From: Oribacterium sp. oral taxon 078 str. F0262 | GTDB lineage: Bacteria; Bacillota; Clostridia; Lachnospirales; Lachnospiraceae | Reading direction: 5' to 3' | NCBI RefSeq assembly: GCF_000160135.1 | Contig: NZ_GG729935.1 | Span: 500,393-564,392, forward strand | Length of the DNA: 64,000 nt | Part shown: positions 16,128 through 23,443 of the stretch, in pieces | How positions within the stretch are numbered: position 1 is the stretch's first letter | How the letters are laid out: each line of letters begins with the position of its first letter | Made by a program: the position numbers and the translations under genes | Notes under the pieces: generated by a model | Told to the model about the DNA's origin: nothing | The model's database searches: none | The model's input: only the letters and a program-made list of their open reading frames with translations

Positions 16128-17438
16128 TCAGCGGGAGATCGCGTCCACGCTCTTCTTCATCTCCGAGAGAGCCTCCTCCGGGCTCCCTCCCAGGAGAACG
16201 GAGTCCACCGCGCTGTTGATCGCTGCACTGTACTCCTTTAAGAAGGGGGCGTTCGGCATCGTCACAAGCTCCGCATCGGAGAGAACCTCGCGGTAGACCT
16301 CATTCGTCCCCTCCATAAGATCCGGGTCCGTGAGAAGATCCCGCCTTGCGGGAAGCTGGACATTTTTTACGGCAAAGTCCTTCGCGCCCTCTCCAAGCGT
16401 CATGTATTTCAGGAAATCCCAGGCCCCGTCCTTGTTCTTCGCCGTGGACGGGATATAGAGATTCGAGGTCTCGAGATAGCTGTAATGCTTCTCCCCCTGG
16501 GAGGCATAGGACGGAATCATCGTGACTCCGAAGTCCAGTCCGGCGTCCTTTGCCATATCATAAAACCAGGGGCCGTCGATCCGAAGCGCCTGTTCTCCGG
16601 AGAGGAAAGGATCCTGCGCGGTGTTGAGCTTCGAATTTCCGGAGCTGATATAGCTGTTCACAGAGGATGCTCCGAATTCCTTCACATAATCCGAGAGGTA
16701 GTCCAGTGTCTTTCGGAAGCCTTCGTTATCCGGCGTGAGCTTCTCTGGGGTTCCGAAATTCGTCCCGGCCGCATAGCTGAGACAAGGCCAGGCATAGCCT
16801 CCGGGGACAAAGGGTGCGCCGAGCTCCTTCAGCGTTCCGTTCTCGACCTTCGTGAGCTTTTTACTCATCTCCCGGAGCTCCTCCATGGTCTTTGGCGGCT
16901 CGGTATAGCCTCCCTCCTGGAGCAGCTTCTTATTATAATAGAGCGCCATGACATTCGAGCTGATCGGAAGAGCGTAGAGCTTCCCGTCGACCTCCTGCTG
17001 CGCGATCGCGCTGTCCAGGAAGAGCTTCCGGTCAAGCTTCTCCTTCTCGATATACTCCTCCAGCGGGAGCGCGATATTCTGCGCGGCATAGTTTGAGATA
17101 TTGCTTCCGAAATCATCGGTGATATCCGGCCCGCTGCCCCCGGAGATCCCGGCGATCACCTTCTGCTGATCCGGGGTACTGAGTCCGACAACCTTGTAGC
17201 GGTCCTGACTCTTATTATAGCTGTCGATGATTTCCTCTATGCGCTTCCCCTCTTCTCCGCCCCAGAGATACCAGAAGTTCACGACCTCCTGTCCGTCTCC
17301 CTTCCCGGCGTCCGCTGTCTTCTCCTCTCCGCTCTCCTTCTCGGAAAGCTCTGTCTCCGCGCTCTTCGAAGCGCCGCAGGCCGAAAGAAGCGCCGCCGCC
17401 ATGATTGCCGTCACCGATAAAAACAAGCCTTTTTTCAT
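16128..17438 (-). CDS. Sugar ABC transporter substrate-binding lipoprotein
   Basis: 436 residues. A lipoprotein signal with lipobox LLSAC places the lipidated Cys at 21. The mature part has family 1 features: NFWYLWGGEEGKRIEEII, GSGPDITDDFG, LYALPISSNVMALYYNKKLL and a C-terminal GAWDFLKYM segment. It would deliver an oligo- or monosaccharide to the two permeases downstream. The substrate is not evident; the DUF4127 gene and not the distant GH13 gene shares its operon. Confidence 0.92.
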   Translation of the reverse strand: MKKGLFLSVTAIMAAALLSACGASKSAETELSEKESGEEKTADAGKGDGQEVVNFWYLWGGEEGKRIEEIIDSYNKSQDRYKVVGLSTPDQQKVIAGISGGSGPDITDDFGSNISNYAAQNIALPLEEYIEKEKLDRKLFLDSAIAQQEVDGKLYALPISSNVMALYYNKKLLQEGGYTEPPKTMEELREMSKKLTKVENGTLKELGAPFVPGGYAWPCLSYAAGTNFGTPEKLTPDNEGFRKTLDYLSDYVKEFGASSVNSYISSGNSKLNTAQDPFLSGEQALRIDGPWFYDMAKDAGLDFGVTMIPSYASQGEKHYSYLETSNLYIPSTAKNKDGAWDFLKYMTLGEGAKDFAVKNVQLPARRDLLTDPDLMEGTNEVYREVLSDAELVTMPNAPFLKEYSAAINSAVDSVLLGGSPEEALSEMKKSVDAISR

Positions 17439-17588
17439 AAATCCCTCCTTAATGCGAGCCTGAAGCTCTTTTCCCTAGGCCGCTCCGCATCATTCTTCTT
17501 TCCCCTGACTATAAAACGATGAGATTCTATTTTCAAGATTCCCCGCATTTTCTGAACTTTCTTTCTAAGCCTCCTCCTATTTTGCATA

Positions 17589-17617
17589 ATTATATCCTGT
17601 TTACAGCTCGGATATTT
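17589..17617 (-). promoter_or_regulatory. Probable promoter of the sugar ABC operon (-10 clear, -35 weak)
   Basis: Minus-strand TATAAT at 17589-17594 has no good -35 hexamer at 17 bases (AAATAT), suggesting activator dependence. The surrounding 300-base gap between the binding-protein gene and the SDR gene is AT-rich compared with the rest of the window and holds no other recognised feature. Confidence 0.45.
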
Positions 17618-17746
17618 GTATATTAGGCATGGATTTAGAAAATATTTTCCGAGCCATCCCCCACCGCTTTTGACACTTTCTCTCTCATGAAGTAAGATCC
17701 CGATGTCAGACCGTGCCCCGCAGCCGGGCCTTGGAAAGGAGTTCAC

Positions 17747-18442
17747 ATGCAAAAGAAGATCGCTGTAGTGACGGGAGCATCATCCGGAATCGGGGAGGCC
17801 GCGGCAGAGCGGATCTCAAGGCTTGGCTTTCGGGTAATCGGAATCGGGCGGAGCTTTTCGGAGAAGGAACGAGGCTTCGAAGCGCTGTCCATGGATTTAC
17901 TGGATTTTGGCCCGCTTCGGGAATTTCTGCGCTCTCTCCGAAGAGAGGGGGAAATTTCTCTTCTTGTGAATAGCGCCGGAGTCGCGTATTATGGTCTTCA
18001 GGAGGAGCTTGGGGAGAAGGCGCTTCGGGAGCTCATCCGAACGGATCTCGAGCTTCCCATCCTGCTCACAGCGCTCTGCCTCCGCGAGCTCAAGAAAAAT
18101 CGCGGGCAGCTCATCAATATCTCCTCCGTGACGGCGCGCTGCCCCGCTCCTCGGGCAGCGGCCTACGGAGCGGCGAAGGCCGGTCTCCTCCGCTTTGGAG
18201 AGAGCATCTTTGAGGAGGGAAGGAAGGCCGGACTCCGGGTGAGCACCATACTCCCGGACATGACGGAAAGCGGACTCTACCGAAATGCGGACTTTACGGT
18301 ATCGGAAGAGCCTCTCGCCCGTTTGCTCCCGGAGGATGTCGCGGATGCCCTGGAATTCATCCTGACAAGGCGGGAGGGGGTCTGTATCTCAGAGCTTGTA
18401 CTGAAGCCGCAGCTCAAGGGGATTCGAAAAAAGACAGGCTGA
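17747..18442 (+). CDS. Short-chain dehydrogenase/reductase (SDR)
   Basis: 231 residues. The cofactor-binding VTGASSGIGEAAAER (8-22), the NSAGVAYYG motif, and the catalytic Ser (NISSVTA) with YxxxK as YGAAKAG are all present, so this is a classical SDR. RBS GAAAGGAG precedes the ATG. It is alone on its strand, opposite the sugar operon. Substrate unknown; NADP preference is plausible but not shown. Confidence 0.92.
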   Translation: MQKKIAVVTGASSGIGEAAAERISRLGFRVIGIGRSFSEKERGFEALSMDLLDFGPLREFLRSLRREGEISLLVNSAGVAYYGLQEELGEKALRELIRTDLELPILLTALCLRELKKNRGQLINISSVTARCPAPRAAAYGAAKAGLLRFGESIFEEGRKAGLRVSTILPDMTESGLYRNADFTVSEEPLARLLPEDVADALEFILTRREGVCISELVLKPQLKGIRKKTG

Positions 18443-18480
18443 TCTCCGCCGCACTGCCGCTTCACGGCTCCTGGCAGCTG

Positions 18481-18620
18481 CATTCCCCGGACAGCGGCGC
18501 TTCACAGTACTTGTTACTCACCTTCCCCGGGCAGCGACGCTTCACAGCACTTGTTGCTCGCCTTCCCCGGGCAGCGGCGCTTCACAGCACTTGTTGCTCG
18601 CCTTCCCCGGGCAGCCGCGT
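18481..18620. repeat. 40-base tandem repeat upstream of lon
   Basis: Three consecutive 40-base units (18481-18520, 18521-18560, 18561-18600) and a partial fourth (to about 18620), each carrying CCTTCCCCGGGCAGCGGCGC and CTTCACAGCACTTGTTGCTC. Copies 2 and 3 differ by one base; copy 1 is more diverged, and the end of the SDR gene's flank shows a decayed copy. The 411-base gap between the SDR gene and lon holds this repeat, the lon promoter and the CIRCE operator. Confidence 0.88.
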
Positions 18621-18694
18621 CCCACACGCTTAGGACGGCAGGCCCATCGGTGCGGGCTTTTCCCGGCCGCATCAGCATTTCCGCAACAATATCA

Positions 18695-18723
18695 TTGACA
18701 CCGTGACAGAATAGTGTTATCCT
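18695..18723 (+). promoter_or_regulatory. Sigma-A promoter of lon
   Basis: TTGACA (18695-18700), 17-base spacer, TATCCT (18718-18723). The start site would fall inside or just before the CIRCE element 11 bases downstream. Confidence 0.82.
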
Positions 18724-18733
18724 ATCTGCGATG

Positions 18734-18760
18734 TTAGCACTCGATGGTGTATATTGCTAA
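18734..18760 (+). promoter_or_regulatory. CIRCE operator (HrcA-binding site)
   Basis: TTAGCACTC, nine bases, then TATTGCTAA: the left arm is a perfect CIRCE half and the right arm matches seven of nine bases of GAGTGCTAA. It sits just downstream of the -10 of the lon promoter, the place where HrcA blocks transcription. HrcA normally controls groESL and dnaK; use at lon is less common. Confidence 0.85.
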
Positions 18761-18853
18761 CAGATTGTGGGGAGGACGAAGGTGAAGGAAGGCAGCAGAG
18801 CTTCCGGCACTTACAGAGCCCGGCGGCAGTCGGGTGATAGAGGGGATTTTCAT

Positions 18854-21415
18854 ATGAATATAAAGGATGCCGTAGACTGGCTGCAAAAACAGATTCAGAG
18901 AGACAGAAAGCTCGCAGCAAAGGAAAAGGCGCGTGTGGAAAAAAAGCGCGCGGCCTCAGCGGAGCGGAGCGGGGCCGACGAGGCCCCTGTTTCATCCCCC
19001 CGGACCGATCCCACAGATCCTACGAGGTCTCTCCGCCCTGAGGGCGGGGCCCTCCCTTCCGCAGAAGCCGGAGAGGCTCTGCCGGAGGAGGAAAAGAAAG
19101 AAGGAGCAGGAGGATATCAAATGACAGCGATACCGATCTATAATGTAATGGTCCTGCCGCATTCCTATATCTATTTTCAGACCCAGAACTTCCGGAGTCT
19201 GGCGGGAAACGAGGTCCAGCAGGGGGACCATATTTTACTTTTAATTTTGAAGGAGGAGACCGGGAGGGATCAGATCCGTCCCGACAGCTTCTATCCGATC
19301 GCCGTGGAGGGAAGTGTCACGGAGATCAACGCGGAAGGCTATCTCGTCGTCCGCACCGGAAACCGGGCCAGGGTCGAGGAGGTTCATGTGGACGAGGAGG
19401 CCCGCATTACGGTTCGGACCTCCAGCCTATACGATGTCGACGATCTGGACAAGGAGGGCTCCCGCAAAAGGCTTCTGGAGATCAAGGCGGAGCTGAAGGA
19501 GCTCGCGTCCCGCTTCCGCGGCGGAAATGTGATGCAGACCATGATCGATCAGTATTCCACGATCCAGGAGGTGGCGGCGATCCTCTCCCCCTGGCTCAGC
19601 ATCTCGAATGAGGAGCGCTATGCGGTGCTCCGGGAGGACCGACTCTCCGTCCGCTTCCAGATGCTGGAAAAGATCATCTACGAATACGCGGAGGTGACAA
19701 AGGTCACGACGGATGCCAGAGAGCAGCAGCAGGAGGACTACCAGAAGGTCTACCGCGAGCAGGCCCTTCAGAAGCAGATCGACTATCTTCAGAAGGAGCT
19801 GGATGAGATGCACCCGGAGAAGGTCTCCGATCTTAGGAAGCTGGAGCTGAAGATCGGAGAGTCGGGCATGAACGAGACCGCAAGGCGGGAGTGCGAGAAG
19901 GTCTTAAACCGCCTGAAGCAGGAGGGCATGAACGGACAGGAGGCCGGGATGCTCTATGACTATCTCGACTTCATGACAAGCCTCTCCTGGAAGAAGGAGG
20001 AGCCGAAGGAAATCGCCCTCGATCAGGCGGAAAAGGTCCTGGATGAGGACCACTTCGGCCTGAAAAAGGTCAAGGAGAGAATCATACAGCAGATCGCCGT
20101 GATGAATCTGAAGAAGCAGCAGTCCGGCTCCATCCTCCTCTTTGTGGGCGCACCCGGAACCGGGAAGACCAGCATCGGAAAGTCCATCGCGAAGGCTCTG
20201 GGGCGGAAGTATGCCCGCGTCAGCCTGGGCGGAGTGAGAGACGAGGCGGATATCCGGGGGCACCGCAGGACCTATATCGGTGCCATGGCGGGGAGGATCA
20301 TGGACGGCATCCAGAAGGCGGCCGTCTCCAATCCCGTGATGGTTCTGGACGAGGTGGACAAGCTCTCCAGCTCCTACAACGGAGACCCCGCTTCCGCCCT
20401 TTTGGAGGTCCTGGACCCGGAGCAGAACAACAGCTTCACCGATCACTATATGAATGTCCCCTATGACCTCTCCGACGTGCTCTTCATCTGCACGGCGAAC
20501 AGCGTGGACACCATCCCGTCTCCGCTCCTAAACCGCATGGAGCTGATCCAGTTCCAGGGCTATACGCCCACGGAGAAGTTTGAAATCGCAAAGCGGCACC
20601 TCCTGCCGAAGGCGCTCTCCTCGGTCGGTCTTACGGGGGAGAATGTGGAGCTCACGGAGGATGCCCTTCGGACCATCATATCCGACTACACCAGAGAGGG
20701 CGGTGTCCGAGGACTCAAAAAGAGGATGGACACACTCTGCCGCATCGCCGCGGTCCGCTCCGTGCGGGGACAGGGCGAAAAGATCCGGGTGGAGAAATCC
20801 GAGCTCCGGGACTTTCTGGACATGCATCCTCTGAACCACCGCGAGGTAAAGGACGAGGGAAAGCCCGGCGTCGTGACCGGACTCGCCTGGACCGCCGTCG
20901 GCGGAGAGATCCTCTACGTCGAAACGCTCCCCACAAAGGGAGACGGCAAGATCACCATCACCGGGCAGCTCGGCGATGTCATGAAGGAGTCCGCGCAGAT
21001 CGCGGTGAGCCTCGTAAAATCCATGTTTCCGGACAGGATCTCCGTCTTTAAGGAGAATGATATCCATATCCATGTGCCGGACGGCTCCACGCCGAAGGAC
21101 GGCCCTTCCGCCGGCATCACACTGACGACCGCGATTGCGAGCCTCGTGACCGGGCACGCCGTCACACCCAGAATCGCGATGACCGGAGAGGTCTCCCTCG
21201 AGGGGAATGTGAATCCGATCGGAGGACTGCCGGAGAAGCTCATGGCCGCCCAGCGCGCCGGTGTCCGGAAGGTCCTGCTCCCAAAGGATAATGTGGACGA
21301 CCTCCGGGATGTTCCGGAGGAGGTAAGGGAGAAGCTCGAGATCGTCCCTGTCGAGACCGTAGAGGAGGTTTTAAAGCTCACGGGAATTAAGAGCGCGGCC
21401 GCGGTGCAGGTTTGA
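18854..21415 (+). CDS. lon: ATP-dependent endopeptidase La
   Basis: 853 residues if started at ATG 18854; the canonical Lon sequence begins at ATG 19121 (AGGAGG at 19108-19113), giving 764 residues. The frame between the two is open and encodes a charged, probably disordered extension, so both starts may be used. Domains: N-terminal substrate-binding region (IPIYNVMVLPHS), coiled-coil, AAA+ module with Walker A GAPGTGKT and Walker B MVLDEVDKL, and the protease domain with the Ser of PKDGPSAG and the Lys of GVRKVLLPKDN. It degrades misfolded and regulatory proteins. Transcribed from its own promoter with a CIRCE site. Confidence 0.95.
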   Translation: MNIKDAVDWLQKQIQRDRKLAAKEKARVEKKRAASAERSGADEAPVSSPRTDPTDPTRSLRPEGGALPSAEAGEALPEEEKKEGAGGYQMTAIPIYNVMVLPHSYIYFQTQNFRSLAGNEVQQGDHILLLILKEETGRDQIRPDSFYPIAVEGSVTEINAEGYLVVRTGNRARVEEVHVDEEARITVRTSSLYDVDDLDKEGSRKRLLEIKAELKELASRFRGGNVMQTMIDQYSTIQEVAAILSPWLSISNEERYAVLREDRLSVRFQMLEKIIYEYAEVTKVTTDAREQQQEDYQKVYREQALQKQIDYLQKELDEMHPEKVSDLRKLELKIGESGMNETARRECEKVLNRLKQEGMNGQEAGMLYDYLDFMTSLSWKKEEPKEIALDQAEKVLDEDHFGLKKVKERIIQQIAVMNLKKQQSGSILLFVGAPGTGKTSIGKSIAKALGRKYARVSLGGVRDEADIRGHRRTYIGAMAGRIMDGIQKAAVSNPVMVLDEVDKLSSSYNGDPASALLEVLDPEQNNSFTDHYMNVPYDLSDVLFICTANSVDTIPSPLLNRMELIQFQGYTPTEKFEIAKRHLLPKALSSVGLTGENVELTEDALRTIISDYTREGGVRGLKKRMDTLCRIAAVRSVRGQGEKIRVEKSELRDFLDMHPLNHREVKDEGKPGVVTGLAWTAVGGEILYVETLPTKGDGKITITGQLGDVMKESAQIAVSLVKSMFPDRISVFKENDIHIHVPDGSTPKDGPSAGITLTTAIASLVTGHAVTPRIAMTGEVSLEGNVNPIGGLPEKLMAAQRAGVRKVLLPKDNVDDLRDVPEEVREKLEIVPVETVEEVLKLTGIKSAAAVQV

Positions 21416-21423
21416 TGAACGCG

Positions 21424-21461
21424 AAAAAGCCGGGCCGGAGATCTCTCCGGCCCGGCTTTTT
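21424..21461 (+). terminator. Rho-independent terminator of lon
   Basis: An 18-base-pair perfect stem (AAAAAGCCGGGCCGGAGA / TCTCCGGCCCGGCTTTTT) with a two-base loop, ending in a T run, starts eight bases after the lon stop. It is symmetric enough to act in both directions. Confidence 0.92.
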
Positions 21462-21565
21462 CGGACTGCCGTTTGAAATTGCAGCTTAAGATCAGGATTC
21501 CGGAAAAGTTTTCACTTCATTTCCGAAAAAAAAACGTTTCCACTGTTCCCCCTTCCTCCTTCCTA

Positions 21566-21574
21566 TGTTATACT
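21566..21574 (+). promoter_or_regulatory. Extended -10 promoter before the ROK gene
   Basis: TGTTATACT is an extended -10 (TG, one base, TATACT at 21569-21574); the -35 region is poor. It would give a leader of roughly 180 bases before the ROK start. Confidence 0.5.
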
Positions 21575-21761
21575 TATAGTGTTTTGCTATAGATTGAACC
21601 GGCTCCCTCGTGCTCTCACAGCTTCTGTGCGGATACGATGCGCTGCCGGATCTTTAAACAGGAATCGCCGCAGGATTTACAGAGCTCAGTGCATCGGAAG
21701 ACGGGACGTAAGAGAGAGGAGACGGAGAATCCCAAAGGAAGGCGGCGCGAGGGGAAGCGTT

Positions 21762-22952
21762 ATGGAAAAAAAGGGAAACAGTCTTCTGGAGACCAGGCGA
21801 AAAAACCGTGTTCTGATTAAAAATTCCATCTTCAGAAACCGGAATATCACAAGGACAGAGATCGCGGAGAGGCTCTGCCTCACCAAGGCCACCATCACGA
21901 CAAGCGTCAATGAGCTTCTGAGGGAGGGGATCCTGGAGGAGCTCCCCCTATCCCGGGAGGCCCTCGTCGGCTCCTATGGGAGAAAGCCCGTTTCCCTCGC
22001 CTTTCGCGCGGAAGCGGGGACTGCGGTCGGCATTGAGCTCGGGGCCTATCAATCCCGGGGTGTTCTCATGGATATGAAGGGCAGAGTCCTGAAGGAGCGC
22101 TCCGCGGGTCCCGCAAATCCCTCCTATGAGCACATGTTCCGCGAGCTGAGGGAAATGATCCAATACCTCCTCCCCGAGGAGAGGCAGCGTTTCCTGGGAA
22201 TCGGCGTCGGCCTCCCCGGCTTTATCGACAATGAGAAGGGCGTGATTCTCCGCTCACCGAAGGCCCGCTGGAGCGGGCGGGCACTCGCGAGAGAGCTCTA
22301 TAAGGTCTTCCGCGAGCCGGTCCATATCGATAACCACGTCCGGCTCCGCGCCATCGGGCAGGATATGATCATGCGGGACAGGGGCATCGCCTCCTTCGCC
22401 TACTTCTTTCTGTCCAGAGATGTCTCCTGTCCAATGATCGTACAGAATGAGAGTCTGTCCGGCTCCAGCTGCGGCGCCGGAGCGCTCGGAAAGGTCCTGC
22501 TCTCCGTCGACCATGAGAGCGGTGTCTGCCGCTCCGTCGATGAGCTTGCGAGCGAGCGGGCACTCTTCGAGCGCTGCCAAAAGCTCCTGCTGGAGGGAAG
22601 GGCGCCGGAGCTGCAAAAGGTTCTCGATCAGGAGGGAAAGCTCTCCATTGATCTCCTTCTCGCCATGGAGGAGGCGGGGGATGAAATCATCCGTGGCTGC
22701 TTCCGGGAGACTCTGAGATATGCCGGGGCCGCCCTCGCAAATGTAGTGAATCTCTTAAATCCCGAGCTCGTGGTCGTGGACGCGAGCATTCTGCAAAATG
22801 CGATGAACCGGGGAATCCTCCTGGAGGAGTCCAAAAAGTATTTCTACAGCCTGAACAAGGGAGTCCGCCTGCTCTTTGTCCCCTTCCATAAAAACCGCGG
22901 CGCGGTCGGCGCGGCCTACAGCGTGATCCAGAGAAACTTCCTGGACCGCTGA
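21762..22952 (+). CDS. ROK family transcriptional regulator (NagC/XylR-like)
   Basis: 396 residues from ATG 21762 (GAGGGGAAG upstream). An N-terminal winged helix-turn-helix (about 20-75, TRTEIAERLCLTKATITTSVNEL) is joined to a ROK sugar-kinase-like domain with the GIELGAYQSRGVLMD phosphate-binding loop and the GVGLPGFIDNEKG motif. The usual ROK zinc cysteine cluster (CGCGNxGC-like) is not evident; only ESLSGSSCGAGALG is seen in that area, so ligand binding may be altered. It likely represses sugar genes; its target is not adjacent, although the window carries a sugar ABC operon 4 kb away. Confidence 0.88.
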   Translation: MEKKGNSLLETRRKNRVLIKNSIFRNRNITRTEIAERLCLTKATITTSVNELLREGILEELPLSREALVGSYGRKPVSLAFRAEAGTAVGIELGAYQSRGVLMDMKGRVLKERSAGPANPSYEHMFRELREMIQYLLPEERQRFLGIGVGLPGFIDNEKGVILRSPKARWSGRALARELYKVFREPVHIDNHVRLRAIGQDMIMRDRGIASFAYFFLSRDVSCPMIVQNESLSGSSCGAGALGKVLLSVDHESGVCRSVDELASERALFERCQKLLLEGRAPELQKVLDQEGKLSIDLLLAMEEAGDEIIRGCFRETLRYAGAALANVVNLLNPELVVVDASILQNAMNRGILLEESKKYFYSLNKGVRLLFVPFHKNRGAVGAAYSVIQRNFLDR

Positions 22953-23063
22953 GGAGGAGCCCGCAAAGCTCTTTTCGTAATGTAATCTGCCGCCGGGCGC
23001 AGGCATTTCTCGAGGAAAAGAGCCTCCCGGCCCCGCCGAATGTATGATAATTTTATAAAAAAG

Positions 23064-23095
23064 GAGGGGAGAGACGCTTTCGCGCCTCTCCCCTC
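23064..23095. terminator. Bidirectional terminator between ROK gene and feo cluster
   Basis: Stem GGAGGGGAGAG-CGC paired with GCG-CTCTCCCCTC, loop TTTC, one A-C mismatch. A T run follows on the plus strand and A-rich sequence (T run on the minus strand) precedes, so it can serve the convergent ROK gene and the feo operon. Confidence 0.8.
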
Positions 23096-23156
23096 TTTTG
23101 AGGATAGTCCGGGACCGGCCGAGACCGGCCCCAGGAGCAGCCACAGAGCACGGCAC

Positions 23157-23393
23157 TCAGCTCTTCAGCGGCCGTTTCCTGCTGTGCCTGTCGATAATCG
23201 CCTGCTGCTCCTTTGTGAGCTTAATTTCATGGTCCTCCCCGTCCAGCTCCTTGTGTCCGACGTGATCACAGTGCCCCGCATGGGCGTAGCTGCAATAGGC
23301 ACAGGAGCCGTACTTCTTATGCTCCCGCCGAAGACTCAGAATGACATAAAGCACAATGAGCAGTATGATCGCTCCCACAATGAAATTTCCCAT
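23157..23393 (-). CDS. FeoB-associated Cys-rich membrane protein
   Basis: 78 residues: an N-terminal membrane helix (about 4-20) followed by C31-x2-C34-x7-C42 with adjacent histidines (H38, H41, H44, H47). This is the pattern of the small protein regularly found after feoB in Firmicutes, thought to assist ferrous iron transport, perhaps like FeoC. It starts 50 bases after feoB stops. Confidence 0.88.
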   Translation of the reverse strand: MGNFIVGAIILLIVLYVILSLRREHKKYGSCAYCSYAHAGHCDHVGHKELDGEDHEIKLTKEQQAIIDRHSRKRPLKS

Positions 23394-23443
23394 GAAATGC
23401 TCCTTTCTCTCCGGTCAGAGGCCGGAGTTTTTGCATCCTCCGC

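Noticed and set aside
17596..17612. Catabolite-response (cre) site at the sugar ABC promoter
   Set aside because: TGTAAACAGGATAT on the minus strand matches only the first part of the cre consensus and is not palindromic.
18481..18620. CRISPR array
   Set aside because: The 40-base units follow each other directly with no unique spacers and there are no cas genes nearby; it is a plain tandem repeat.
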